64,000 nt of DNA, from contig NZ_NAEW01000012.1 in assembly GCF_002075345.1 (NCBI RefSeq), forward strand, positions 1 through 64,000, read 5' to 3'. This stretch comes from Citrobacter braakii (GTDB taxonomy: Bacteria; Pseudomonadota; Gammaproteobacteria; Enterobacterales; Enterobacteriaceae). The translations under genes and the position numbers were made by a program. Below the pieces are notes generated by a model. That model ran no database searches. It was not told the origin of the DNA and saw only the letters and a list, made by a program, of their open reading frames with translations. Numbering within the stretch: position 1 is the stretch's first letter; every line of letters begins with the position of its first letter. Below are positions 36,665 through 45,827 of the stretch, in pieces.

Positions 36665-38344
36665 ATGAATGAATTAATAAAAAAACTCACTCAGTTTTTA
36701 CCCTCGTTCTCTTTTCGCCTGGATGGTAATAAACGTCTGGCGTTACTGGCGGCAGCGGCCATTGCGGCGACTGCCATTATTGTCAGCGTGCTGTGGAACA
36801 GCAATCACGGCTATGTTTCGCTGTACGGTAGTCAGGAACATCTCCCGGTTTCACAAATAGTCACCGTGCTGGATGGTGAAAAGCTGGAATATCGTATCGA
36901 CCCGCAAAGCGGGCAAATTCTGGTTCCGGAAGAGGCGCTGTCGAAAACGCGGATGACGCTGGCGGCGAAAGGCGTGCAAGCCATGCTGCCCAGCGGCTAC
37001 GAGCTGATGGATAAAGACGAAGTGCTGGGCGCCAGTCAGTTTGTGCAGAACGTCCGCTATAAGCGGAGTCTGGAAGGTGAACTGGCGCAGAGCATCATGA
37101 CGCTGGACGCCGTCGAGAGTGCCCGCGTGCATCTGGCGCTGAATGAAGAGAGTTCATTTGTCGTCAGCGATGAGCCGCAAAACAGTGCTTCAGTAGTAGT
37201 GCGTCTGCATTATGGCAGCAAGCTGGACATGGACCAGGTAAATGCCATTGTGCATCTGGTGTCCGGCAGTGTGCCCAATTTGAATGCGTCGAAGGTTAGC
37301 GTTGTCGACCAGGCGGGGAATTTACTGTCCGACGGCATTGGCGCGGGAGAAGCCGTTTCTGCGGCGACGCGTAAGCGCGACCAGATCCTCAAAGATATTC
37401 AGGATAAGACCCGCGCCAGTCTCGCCAATGTCCTCGACTCGCTGGTCGGAACCGGCAACTACCGCGTGAGCGTGATGCCGGATCTCGATCTGAGCAATAT
37501 CGATGAAACCCAGGAGCATTACGGTGACACGCCGAAGGTTAATCGTGAAGAAACGGTACTCGATAGTGATACCAACCAAATCGCCATGGGGATCCCCGGC
37601 TCGCTGAGCAATCGTCCTCCGTTGGCGGCAAACCCGGTGGGAAATGGCGCCACAGGGACGACGCCTGAGGATTCACGCCAGCCAGCCGCGCTGTCAAAAC
37701 ATAGCGAGAACAAACGCGACTACTCCTGGGACCGTAGCGTTGAACATATCCAGCACCCTGGATTCGACATCAAACGTTTAAATGTGGCCATAGTCCTCAA
37801 CCAGAGCGCGCCGGCATTAAAGAACTGGAAACCGGAACAAACCACGCAGCTGACGGCGCTGTTGAATAACGCTGCCGGGATTGATGCAAAGCGTGGCGAC
37901 AATCTGTCCTTATCCCTGCTCAACTTTGTGCCGCAGTCGATCCCCGTCGAGCCGACGCTGCCTTTATGGAAGGATGACAGCATTCTGGCCTGGGTTCGCT
38001 TAATTGGCTGTGGCCTGCTGGCGTTACTGCTGCTGCTGTTTGTCGTGCGCCCGGTCATGAAACGTTTGACTGTCGAGCGCCGCCGGAACTCTACGCCTGA
38101 ACTGGCGCTGGACGCCGCACCGATCGCGATCCCTGCGGACAAGCCCCATTTTGCGGCTGCTGAAGATGAACGCAAAAATATCGAACTGCCTTCTTTCCCT
38201 GGTGACGACAGCCTGCCTTCGCAGAGTTCCGGTCTGGAAGTGAAGCTGGAGTTCCTGCAAAAACTGGCGATGAGCGACACCGATCGCGTAGCTGAAGTTC
38301 TCAGACAATGGATTACCAGCAATGAGCGAATTGACAATAAATAA
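36665..38344 (+). CDS. lfiF: Flag-2 MS-ring protein LfiF (FliF)
   Basis: 559-aa MS-ring protein with membrane helices near residues 25-47 and about 440-462, separated by a large periplasmic ring-building region (GYVSLYGSQEHLPVSQIVTVLDG, FVQNVRYKRSLEGELAQSI). The cytoplasmic C-terminus ends with the FliG-binding helix (VAEVLRQWI). Its last 23 bp overlap lfiG. Confidence 0.96.
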   Translation: MNELIKKLTQFLPSFSFRLDGNKRLALLAAAAIAATAIIVSVLWNSNHGYVSLYGSQEHLPVSQIVTVLDGEKLEYRIDPQSGQILVPEEALSKTRMTLAAKGVQAMLPSGYELMDKDEVLGASQFVQNVRYKRSLEGELAQSIMTLDAVESARVHLALNEESSFVVSDEPQNSASVVVRLHYGSKLDMDQVNAIVHLVSGSVPNLNASKVSVVDQAGNLLSDGIGAGEAVSAATRKRDQILKDIQDKTRASLANVLDSLVGTGNYRVSVMPDLDLSNIDETQEHYGDTPKVNREETVLDSDTNQIAMGIPGSLSNRPPLAANPVGNGATGTTPEDSRQPAALSKHSENKRDYSWDRSVEHIQHPGFDIKRLNVAIVLNQSAPALKNWKPEQTTQLTALLNNAAGIDAKRGDNLSLSLLNFVPQSIPVEPTLPLWKDDSILAWVRLIGCGLLALLLLLFVVRPVMKRLTVERRRNSTPELALDAAPIAIPADKPHFAAAEDERKNIELPSFPGDDSLPSQSSGLEVKLEFLQKLAMSDTDRVAEVLRQWITSNERIDNK

Positions 38345-39338
38345 CGGCAGTAACAACAGCTACCTGGAACAGGCCGCAATTTTATTGCTGTGTCTGGGCG
38401 AGGAGGCGGCAGCCACGGTGATGCAAAAGCTCAGCCGTGAAGAGGTGGTTCGTCTGAGTGAAAACATGGCGCGTCTGTCTGGCGTGAAAACCAGCATGGC
38501 GAAAAAAGTGATCAATAACTTTTTTGATGAGTTCCGCGAGCAGAGCGGCATCAACGGTGCCTCGCGTTCCATGCTGCAAGGGATCCTCAATAAAGCGTTG
38601 GGAACAGAAATCGCCAGCAGCGTGATCAACGGCATTTATGGTGATGAGATCCGCTCGCGGATGGCGCGTTTACAGTGGGTGGAACCGCGCCAGTTGGCGA
38701 TACTGATCTCAGAAGAACATTTACAATTGCAGGCCGTCTTCCTTGCCTTCCTGACGCCGGAGATCTCGGCCACGGTACTGTCTTACATGAATGAGTCGGT
38801 GCAAAACGAGATCCTCTATCGGGTTGCTAAGCTCAACGATGTGAATCGTGATGTTGTGGATGAGCTGGATCGGTTGATCGAACGTGGGCTGTCGGTGCTG
38901 TCCGAACATGGTTCGAAAGTGAAGGGGATCAAGCAGGCCGCGGATATCGTTAACCGCTTCCAGGGTAACCAACAGGTGATCCTCGATCAGCTGCGTGAAC
39001 GCGATGAAGATGTTCTTGAGCAGTTGCAGGACGAAATGTACGACTTCTTTATCCTGAGCCGCCAAAGTGATGAGGTGCGCCGTCGTCTCCTTGATGAAGT
39101 ACCGATGGAAGACTGGGCTGTGGCGCTGAAAGGTACCGAAGCGCTGTTGCGCCGTTCGATTTATGCCGTGATGCCTAAGCGTCAGGTACAACAGCTGGAG
39201 GCGATAACGTCGCGCCTGGGTCCGGTTCCGGTGAGCCGTATTGAACAGATCCGCCGTGAAATCATGGGGATTGCCCGCGAGCTTGAGGAAGCGGGTGAAA
39301 TTCAGCTACAGCTGTTTGCTGAACAGACGGCGGAGTAA
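38322..39338 (+). CDS. lfiG: Flag-2 motor switch protein LfiG (FliG)
   Basis: 338-aa torque-ring protein. N-terminal FliF-binding domain (AAILLLCLGEEAAATVMQKLSREEV), middle domain with EHLQLQAVFLAFL (variant of the EHPQ motif), and a C-terminal stator-facing domain carrying alternating charges (DDVLEQL region, then ALKGTEALLRRSIYAVMPKR). Length as expected. Confidence 0.95.
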   Translation: MSELTINNGSNNSYLEQAAILLLCLGEEAAATVMQKLSREEVVRLSENMARLSGVKTSMAKKVINNFFDEFREQSGINGASRSMLQGILNKALGTEIASSVINGIYGDEIRSRMARLQWVEPRQLAILISEEHLQLQAVFLAFLTPEISATVLSYMNESVQNEILYRVAKLNDVNRDVVDELDRLIERGLSVLSEHGSKVKGIKQAADIVNRFQGNQQVILDQLRERDEDVLEQLQDEMYDFFILSRQSDEVRRRLLDEVPMEDWAVALKGTEALLRRSIYAVMPKRQVQQLEAITSRLGPVPVSRIEQIRREIMGIARELEEAGEIQLQLFAEQTAE

Positions 39339-39341
39339 CAC

Positions 39342-40052
39342 ATGGCGATTGAAACCATTCGTGGTCGTTACCGACTGCACCGCTTTCCTCCTCGCCAGCG
39401 CCATTTGCAGGCTGAACAGCTCACGCCGGGGATCACGCCTGCGGATTATCAGCGCCAACTGATGGACGGCTTCCAGGAAGGCCTGCAAAAAGGTTTTGAA
39501 CAGGGGATGACGGAAGGTCAGGAGCAGGGCTTTCAGGAAGGTCATCAGAAGGGGCACGAAGAAGGCCGTCGTCAGGGATACACTGAAGGCAGCCTGGCCG
39601 GGCAGCAGGAAGGGCGTAAGCAGTTTGAGCAAGCAGCGCAACCGCTGGAAACCATCACTGGCAAAGTGAACGACTACCTGGCGCACATTCAGCGTAAACA
39701 GCGGGAAGATCTGCTGCAACTGGTTGAAAAGGTCACTCGCCAGGTGATTCGTTGCGAGCTGGCGCTGCAACCGACGCAGTTACTGTCGCTGGTTGAAGAG
39801 GCGATTTCGGCCTTTCCTGCGATGCCTGAGTCGCTACAGGTCCTGCTAAGTCATGAAGAATTTAACCGTATCAAAGATGCTGCCCCGGAGAAGGTCGCTG
39901 AATGGGGGCTGACCCCATCACCCGAACTGCAGGCGGGCGAGTGTCGGGTGATTACCGATAAATCCGAGCTGGATATTGGTTGCGAACATCGACTCGACCA
40001 GTGTATGTCGGCGCTCAAAGAGTCGCTTTTGCCGGAGCCGACGGGTGAGTGA
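39342..40052 (+). CDS. lfiH: Flag-2 export ATPase regulator LfiH (FliH)
   Basis: 236-aa FliH homologue binding the ATPase LfiI. It holds an uninterrupted array of 13 glycines spaced every four residues at about 43-91 (DG-FQEG-LQKG-FEQG and so on), a long version of the GxxxG helix repeat typical of FliH. The C-terminal stator-like domain follows (QREDLLQLVEKVTRQVIRCEL). It overlaps lfiI by 8 bp. Confidence 0.92.
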   Translation: MAIETIRGRYRLHRFPPRQRHLQAEQLTPGITPADYQRQLMDGFQEGLQKGFEQGMTEGQEQGFQEGHQKGHEEGRRQGYTEGSLAGQQEGRKQFEQAAQPLETITGKVNDYLAHIQRKQREDLLQLVEKVTRQVIRCELALQPTQLLSLVEEAISAFPAMPESLQVLLSHEEFNRIKDAAPEKVAEWGLTPSPELQAGECRVITDKSELDIGCEHRLDQCMSALKESLLPEPTGE

Positions 40053-41385
40053 CCTGTCCAGCGTTGACAACGCGCTGCGTTCCATTGAGTCGATCCCTTT
40101 AGCCCGGGTTGCCGGGCGACTGGTGCGCGTAAACGGCATTTTGCTGGAGAGCGTGGGCTGTCCGCTGGCGACCGGCCAGCTGTGCCGCGTCGAAAGCGCC
40201 GACCATACGTTGATCGACGCGCAGGCTGTGGGGTTTAACCGCGATATCACCTACCTGATGCCCTTCAAGCATCCCGTCGGACTGATAGCGGGTGCGCGCG
40301 TTTTCCCCGAAGAAAAAACCCAGGAGATCCTGATCAGCGAAAGCTGGCTGGGGCGAGTAGTCAATGGTCTGGGCGAACCGCTGGATGCTAAAGGGCGTCT
40401 GACGGGCAATGACGTATTGCCGCCTCAGGCACCTTCCATTAACCCCCTCACGCGTCGGTCGGTGAACCAACCGCTGGATGTTGGCGTTAAAGCAATCAAC
40501 GGTCTGCTAACTATCGGCAAAGGCCAGCGCGTGGGATTGATGGCCGGCAGCGGCGTGGGGAAAAGCGTACTGCTGGGGATGATCACCCGCCAGACCAAGG
40601 CCGACATCGTGGTGGTGGGGTTAATTGGCGAGCGTGGCCGCGAGGTGAAGGAGTTTATCGATCACGCTCTGGGCGCGGAAGGGTTGGCAAAATCAATTAT
40701 CGTGGCGGCGCCTGCGGATGAGTCGCCGTTAATGCGTTTGAAAGCCACCGAGCTTTGCCACTCTATTGCCGCCTGGTTTCGCGATCGCGGACATCACGTT
40801 TTGCTGCTGGTGGATTCGTTAACCCGTTATGCCATGGCGCAGCGCGAGATTGCGTTGTCACTGGGTGAACCTCCGGCGACGAAAGGCTATCCACCGTCGG
40901 CGTTCGGCATGATCCCAAAGCTTGTGGAAAGCGCTGGGAACAGTGAAAGCGATGGGTCAATGACCGCCATTTATACGGTGTTGGCGGAAGGAGACGATCA
41001 GCAGGATCCGATCGTCGACTGCGCGCGTGCGGTGCTGGACGGGCACATTGTTCTGACCCGTAAGCTGGCGGAGGCCGGACATTATCCGGCTATTGATATC
41101 GGGCAGTCGATCAGTCGATGCATGACCCAGGTAACGCCCCACGCGCATCAGCAGTCGGCCCGCCTGCTCAAACAGAACTATGCCGCCTATATGGAAATTA
41201 AGCCGCTGATCCCGTTGGGAGGATATGTTGCAGGAGCCGATCCCGGCGTGGATAAGGCCGTCAAAGTGTTCCCCGCCATTGAGCGTTTTCTGCGCCAGGA
41301 AGTCAGTGAACCGGCCTCTCTGGAGCTGGTGCAAAGCCGCTTACAGGCCCTTTTCCCGCAGGCAAAGAAAACGGAAGGTAAATAA
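40045..41385 (+). CDS. lfiI: Flag-2 export ATPase LfiI (FliI)
   Basis: 446-aa F1-beta-like ATPase energising flagellar export. Walker A GSGVGKS at 168-174, Walker B LLLVDSLTRYAMAQREIAL, and the ATPase signature PPSAFGMIPKLVESAG are intact. I use the GTG at 40045, which overlaps the end of lfiH by 8 bp and has CGGAG upstream; the frame upstream of it is inside lfiH and looks non-coding. Confidence 0.95.
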   Translation: MSDLSSVDNALRSIESIPLARVAGRLVRVNGILLESVGCPLATGQLCRVESADHTLIDAQAVGFNRDITYLMPFKHPVGLIAGARVFPEEKTQEILISESWLGRVVNGLGEPLDAKGRLTGNDVLPPQAPSINPLTRRSVNQPLDVGVKAINGLLTIGKGQRVGLMAGSGVGKSVLLGMITRQTKADIVVVGLIGERGREVKEFIDHALGAEGLAKSIIVAAPADESPLMRLKATELCHSIAAWFRDRGHHVLLLVDSLTRYAMAQREIALSLGEPPATKGYPPSAFGMIPKLVESAGNSESDGSMTAIYTVLAEGDDQQDPIVDCARAVLDGHIVLTRKLAEAGHYPAIDIGQSISRCMTQVTPHAHQQSARLLKQNYAAYMEIKPLIPLGGYVAGADPGVDKAVKVFPAIERFLRQEVSEPASLELVQSRLQALFPQAKKTEGK

Positions 41386-41387
41386 TC

Positions 41388-41831
41388 ATGCGGCAAATTA
41401 TCGATACCCTGGCGCAACTGCAGCGCCTGCGGGATAAATCAGTCAAAGATATGACGGTACAGCTGGCTAAACAGCAACAAGTTTGCATCGGTTTTGACAA
41501 TAACATCAAAGCGCTGGGCTACCTGATTCAAAAAACCGGCACCGGCGTGGAGGTGCCTTGCGTTGAATCACTCAAAAATGTGACCGGATACAAAGGCACG
41601 CTGCGCACGGTTATTGCCTGGCAAGAGCAGGAGAAAACGCTGGCTAAAATCAAAGAGCAGCGTATTCAGAAAAACCTGGTGTCAGCGGCATGTGAAGAGA
41701 AAATTGTCGCCATGACGCTCTATGATAAGCGCGATGAACTGAGCAATGAGGCACTGGTTAAAGAGCAAAAAGCCGTAGATGAAATTGCCGCACAATGCTG
41801 GCTAAGACAGAAGACGCTGGGAGTGATATGA
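41388..41831 (+). CDS. lfiJ: Flag-2 export chaperone LfiJ (FliJ)
   Basis: 147-aa predominantly helical, charged protein with coiled-coil character, in the FliJ position after the ATPase gene. FliJ links the ATPase ring to FlhA. Sequence is weakly conserved, so the call leans on size, helicity and order. Its TGA overlaps the ATG of the cytidylyltransferase gene. Confidence 0.85.
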   Translation: MRQIIDTLAQLQRLRDKSVKDMTVQLAKQQQVCIGFDNNIKALGYLIQKTGTGVEVPCVESLKNVTGYKGTLRTVIAWQEQEKTLAKIKEQRIQKNLVSAACEEKIVAMTLYDKRDELSNEALVKEQKAVDEIAAQCWLRQKTLGVI

Positions 41832-42223
41832 AAACGATCATTACTTTCGGCACCTTTGATGTTTTTCATATCGGGCATTTGCGTATTCTGCAACGTGCCG
41901 GACAGTTGGGGGAGCGACTGATCGTCGGTATCTCTTCAGATGCGCTAAATATGCAGAAAAAAGGCCGGATGCCGGTTTACAGCCAAAGCGATCGCATGGG
42001 GATTGTTGCCGGGCTGAAATGTGTGGACAGCGTGTTTCTCGAAGAGTCGCTGGAGAAAAAAGCGGACTATATTCGCCAGTTTAACGCCGATACGCTGGTG
42101 ATGGGCGATGACTGGGCAGGGCGTTTTGATAGTTTGTCGTACCTGTGCGAAGTGGTCTATTTTCCCAGAACGCCATCGATATCCACCACCTCGATTATTG
42201 AGGTGGTGAAAGGATACAAGTGA
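41828..42223 (+). CDS. Glycerol-3-phosphate cytidylyltransferase (TagD-like)
   Basis: 131-aa nucleotidyltransferase that should make CDP-glycerol from CTP and sn-glycerol 3-phosphate. FGTFDVFHIGH (HxGH at 14-17) is the nucleotide site, and R114-TPSISTTSI matches the RTxGISTT signature; VMGDDWAGRFD closely resembles VMGDDWEGKFD of Bacillus TagD. Length is as for TagD. It starts in an ATGA overlap with lfiJ, so it is translated as the last gene of the flagellar lfiEFGHIJ operon, although its presumed partner, the glycerophosphotransferase domain protein, is on the opposite strand. Related nucleotidyltransferases (ethanolamine, HldE-type) are alternatives but lack the DDW match. Confidence 0.88.
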   Translation: MKTIITFGTFDVFHIGHLRILQRAGQLGERLIVGISSDALNMQKKGRMPVYSQSDRMGIVAGLKCVDSVFLEESLEKKADYIRQFNADTLVMGDDWAGRFDSLSYLCEVVYFPRTPSISTTSIIEVVKGYK

Positions 42224-42240
42224 AGTGTGAGTGGATTTTG

Positions 42241-43443
42241 TTATTTTGCCGGGTGCACCTGACTTTTATTTTTTATCCAGGTATCCAGTTGCGTTTTCAT
42301 GTCATGTAGATTTTGTGCGATAAGCGGTACCATTTCTGCTGAGAAAAAATGTTGCATATGTGGATGGATCCCGCCAGTACGTTGGCTGTGCGCTTTCTCA
42401 AGATCAAGGTATGCTTCCCCTGATTTTTTATATTTGATTAACGGTAATATATCAAAATGATTTGTCGGGTCAGCCTTCCATAAAAACATCTTCAGTTGAT
42501 CATCAATTTTCATTACATGGAAGTGCTCGGAAGTGATGGCATACCCTTTCCTGAGGGGGCTTCCGTCGTGCTGACTTTTCTGCTGGGCAAATAAATTGCG
42601 GCTATAACAAAAACGGCGTTGTGGCGTTAATGCGAAAGTGTGGGGTTCAGTCTTTTTCGCCACAGCTATATCAAGGAGGGTCAGTACCGTATTATAGATA
42701 TCAACCATGCTAACCATATGGTTTAAATCAACGGCTTTCATTCCTGGACAAAAAATAAACGCAGGCGTATGTACTAATGGCGTGTAGGGTTCAATACCAT
42801 GCGTATAGCCACCATTAAATCCGTGCCCCCAAAAGTCATCGCCATGATCGCCAAAGGCGACGATCATTGTATTATCAAGTTTTTTGGCTTCCAGCAGCAT
42901 TTTAATGGTCTGTCCGACCATAAAATCCATGCTTTGGTAGCCACGCTGCCAGCGTTCGAGGCTGTTAGCGCCACCTTTTTTAATGTCATCGTAATAACAA
43001 AGGTGGCTACTGAGGTTCCACAGATAGAGCGCAAAGGGTTCCGGCCGGGAAACGACCTGCTGCATTTCTGCCAGCATTTTTTTCGACGTGTCGTACCAGT
43101 TAAAGGTATCCGTTTCACTCCAGATAGCATCGACATTTGCCCAATTTTTTGGGTATCCCATGCCCGCAGTGGTGTATCCGTGCTGCTTTAAAACATCGAA
43201 AAGTGCAGGGTTGTGGCGATGGATGGAGATGTTCTCCTCAAGATGGGTGTTATGCTCTAACGTATTGTCGTCCCCATGTAAAAGGTCGCTTAATGCCATC
43301 AGTGAGGAGGTTGCACTAGAGATAAAATTATTGAATCGCAGTGATTGGTTATAGATCTTATTAGCGAAAGGAAACCACTGGCGATGGTTAAAAATCGTGT
43401 GGTTCAGACTTTCAAGGTGCCAAAATATAATATTCTTCTTCAT
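42241..43443 (-). CDS. Soluble sulfatase/alkaline-phosphatase-superfamily protein
   Basis: 400 aa without a signal peptide or membrane segment. Superfamily signs: an acidic metal ligand near the N-terminus (WHLES, E11), a Ser/Thr cluster that may hold the nucleophile (SSATSSL at 42-48), GDHGDD at 198-203 and a late His (H225 in LVHTP). LTA-synthase-like phosphoglycerol transferases and phosphoethanolamine transferases share this fold but are membrane proteins; this one appears cytoplasmic. It could cleave or transfer a phospho-group on the glycan made here. ATG 43443 follows the upstream stop by one base; GTG 43452 is an alternative. Last gene of the operon. Confidence 0.72.
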   Translation of the reverse strand: MKKNIIFWHLESLNHTIFNHRQWFPFANKIYNQSLRFNNFISSATSSLMALSDLLHGDDNTLEHNTHLEENISIHRHNPALFDVLKQHGYTTAGMGYPKNWANVDAIWSETDTFNWYDTSKKMLAEMQQVVSRPEPFALYLWNLSSHLCYYDDIKKGGANSLERWQRGYQSMDFMVGQTIKMLLEAKKLDNTMIVAFGDHGDDFWGHGFNGGYTHGIEPYTPLVHTPAFIFCPGMKAVDLNHMVSMVDIYNTVLTLLDIAVAKKTEPHTFALTPQRRFCYSRNLFAQQKSQHDGSPLRKGYAITSEHFHVMKIDDQLKMFLWKADPTNHFDILPLIKYKKSGEAYLDLEKAHSQRTGGIHPHMQHFFSAEMVPLIAQNLHDMKTQLDTWIKNKSQVHPAK

Positions 43444-43444
43444 A

Positions 43445-44713
43445 TTATTCACAAATTAATAGTTCGAGCATGCTGATGTCGAATACGGGAATAGTAGTAA
43501 CAGAGTAAACCTCTTGCCTTTCACGAAAACTGTCATCGATAAATATGGCGTCAGCCTCGTGAATATAATCACTTTTCTTATCGTCTTTACCCAAGTGGGT
43601 GATGGTGTCAAAGAAATTGTTAATCCGCCGTTTCGCCAGTTCAGCATAAATATCACCGGTATGACGCGTGATTAGATGGATTTTTATCCCGTGATTCAGA
43701 CACTGGCAGAGAAAGGTAAAAACCGGTACGCAGAGTTTATCTTTGATCACTATGGTATCGTCGTAGTCGATGTAGACATGCCGGTACGTAAAACGATGCG
43801 TATAGTGATTGGTTAAACTACGGGTAATTTGCAGGTTTTCACCGAGCGGGCGCAACGTGACGTTAACGCGCATACTTTCGTACAATGTCAGCATGGCGAA
43901 ATTGATACCATTGACGCGATTGAGCGCCATAGTTCCAGCGATACGTGGAGCAACTTCCAGTAAGGTCAAAATCCCCGAGGTAGAACGCTTTAACTGAAAA
44001 AACCATGCGCCGTATAACTGTAATCGCTGTGAAATAGCGTGTGCGTAAGTTTCAACTTCCGGCAGGCTAACTAACGTTGAGGTCATCGCAATACCGGCAC
44101 GTATCCGCGAGCGTACGCGTGGTTGGCAAAACAGCAACCCCTGCGTGCGATCGGAAAAACAGTCCACGGTAAACTCTTCTCCGTTTAAATATTCACAAAT
44201 AATCAGGTCATCCCTCTCCGCCAGGATTGATGCCAGTCTCTCCGGGGAATCAACGCGCGAAGCTCCCTGTGCCCCTTGCCCACGGTCGGGTTTGGCAAAT
44301 ACAGGCCAGTGGCTGATCTCACTGAGATCATTGAATATAACGGGAAGAGGGACTGTCCCCTTAAGTGCCTGGTAAGTTTTACTTTTAAACCGCGTGATGC
44401 GGCATGCTTCCTGCGACGGGCAGAGTACCGTGGCGGAAAGAGCATCCCGGTTTTCAGACAGAAAAAGAAGAACCTCATCATGAGCCGGAAAAATATAATC
44501 AATACTTTCTTGTACCAGTAATGTCTGCAAGGCGGGTAGCCCATCCTGATGCGAAACGTCAGGCAAGATATGGTATCCGCAAGCATAATGGCGAGCATGG
44601 CTATCGTAGTCGGCACCGGCCAAAACCAGGTTAATGTTTTTCTCGTTGCGCAGAGACAGGTAAATCTCGCGACCAATCTCGGTTCCCGCCGGGAAGATAA
44701 GTACATTGATCAT
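43445..44713 (-). CDS. ATP-grasp / HAD fusion protein
   Basis: 422 aa in two parts. Residues 1-290 are an ATP-grasp ligase of the carbamoyl-phosphate-synthase-like type (VFAKPDRGQGAQGA with K141, CEYLNGEEFTVDCF, then LLEVAPRIAG). Residues about 312-422 are a HAD-like phosphatase domain (IDYDDT with D316 and D318, LITR with T349, AIFIDDS with D393-D394). Such a fusion suggests ligation of an amino or carboxyl compound coupled to a phosphate-removing step. Substrate unknown. Starts in an ATGA overlap with the aminotransferase gene. Confidence 0.78.
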   Translation of the reverse strand: MINVLIFPAGTEIGREIYLSLRNEKNINLVLAGADYDSHARHYACGYHILPDVSHQDGLPALQTLLVQESIDYIFPAHDEVLLFLSENRDALSATVLCPSQEACRITRFKSKTYQALKGTVPLPVIFNDLSEISHWPVFAKPDRGQGAQGASRVDSPERLASILAERDDLIICEYLNGEEFTVDCFSDRTQGLLFCQPRVRSRIRAGIAMTSTLVSLPEVETYAHAISQRLQLYGAWFFQLKRSTSGILTLLEVAPRIAGTMALNRVNGINFAMLTLYESMRVNVTLRPLGENLQITRSLTNHYTHRFTYRHVYIDYDDTIVIKDKLCVPVFTFLCQCLNHGIKIHLITRHTGDIYAELAKRRINNFFDTITHLGKDDKKSDYIHEADAIFIDDSFRERQEVYSVTTIPVFDISMLELLICE

Positions 44714-45825
44714 GCGGTAATGAGCTCAATAATGGTGCTGAGTTCAGCGGATGTCATATCTGGATAAATCGGCAGGCACAGCACCTGTTCAGCGATTTGG
44801 TTTGCTACAGGCAGCGTCTCTTTATTGGCGCCAGACATGTTTTTGTACATGTTGAGATTAGAGAGCAGGGGGTAAAAATAACGACGCGTTAAGATGTTAT
44901 GGCTTTTCAGATGATCGTATAACGCATCTCGTGACATTTTATAGTCAGGACCCACGAGGATCGGGAAATAGCTGTAGTTACTCTTATGATTAGCGTTGCC
45001 TGCAGGAATGAAAATTCCTTGCGTATTGGCTAACTGCTCACGATAACACTTATCGATTTTTTGGCGTTTCGCTATCGCCTCATCCACATACTTTAATTGC
45101 AAGAGACCAAAAGCGGACTGAACCTCATTCATTTTTCCATTGATGCCAGGCGCGACAACGGTTAATTCGTCAGCAATACCAAAGTTCTTCAGATAATCGA
45201 TGCGTTGTTTTGTTTTTTTATCGTAGCTAACGATGGCACCGCCTTCAAAGGTGTTGAACACTTTGGTGGCATGGAAGCTCAGTACGGAAAGATCGCCATG
45301 GCGTAGAATGCTTCCGCTACAATCTTCTACTGCAAAAGCATGTGCTGCATCGTAAATAACCGGAATACCGTAATTATTGGATATGTTCTCAATTTCAGCG
45401 GTATTGCAGGTTTGTCCGTAGACATGTACCGGCATGATCAATCCCGTTTTGGCGGTAATCGCCGATTCAATCAGGTGCGGGTTGATGTTAAAGCTGTGTG
45501 GATCAATATCAACAAATACCGGTGTTAACTGGTTCCAGAGAATACTGTGCGTAGTGGCGACAAAAGAATAGGGGGTAGTAATAACCTCGCCCTTAATTCG
45601 CAGTGTTTGCATCGCGGCAATTAAAGCGATAGTGGCATTACAAAACAACGAGATATATGGAACGTTCAAATAAGACGCTAATTTTTCCTCTAATAATTGA
45701 TGCATAACGCCATTATTTGTTAATTGCTTACTTGACCAGATCTCTTGCAGATAGGGCATAAACTCTTCCAGCGGAGGCAGGACGGGTTTAGTGACAGTGA
45801 TAAGGTTATGTTCTGCTTGTTTCAT
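44710..45825 (-). CDS. DegT/DnrJ/EryC1-family PLP aminotransferase
   Basis: 371-aa sugar aminotransferase family member. K188 in FHATKVFNTFEGGA is the PLP-binding lysine, with D159 in YDAAHAF and NGKMNEVQSAFGLLQL near the C-terminal half. Enzymes of this family put an amino group on nucleotide-linked keto sugars (for example dTDP-3-keto or 4-keto sugars). No dehydratase or keto-sugar isomerase gene is in the cluster, so the keto substrate must come from elsewhere or be something other than a sugar. Two bp downstream of the GT2 gene. Confidence 0.88.
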   Translation of the reverse strand: MKQAEHNLITVTKPVLPPLEEFMPYLQEIWSSKQLTNNGVMHQLLEEKLASYLNVPYISLFCNATIALIAAMQTLRIKGEVITTPYSFVATTHSILWNQLTPVFVDIDPHSFNINPHLIESAITAKTGLIMPVHVYGQTCNTAEIENISNNYGIPVIYDAAHAFAVEDCSGSILRHGDLSVLSFHATKVFNTFEGGAIVSYDKKTKQRIDYLKNFGIADELTVVAPGINGKMNEVQSAFGLLQLKYVDEAIAKRQKIDKCYREQLANTQGIFIPAGNANHKSNYSYFPILVGPDYKMSRDALYDHLKSHNILTRRYFYPLLSNLNMYKNMSGANKETLPVANQIAEQVLCLPIYPDMTSAELSTIIELITA

Positions 45826-45827
45826 TG

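Noticed and set aside
37720-38379. 219-aa minus-strand frame inside lfiF/lfiG
   Set aside because: Antisense to conserved flagellar genes and rich in Ser, Arg and Cys as shadows typically are.
42185-42207. 8-bp inverted repeat at the end of the cytidylyltransferase gene, as a terminator between the convergent operons
   Set aside because: It lies inside the coding sequence (codons for the STTSI end) and has no T-run on either side. It may slow polymerase, but I do not call it a terminator.
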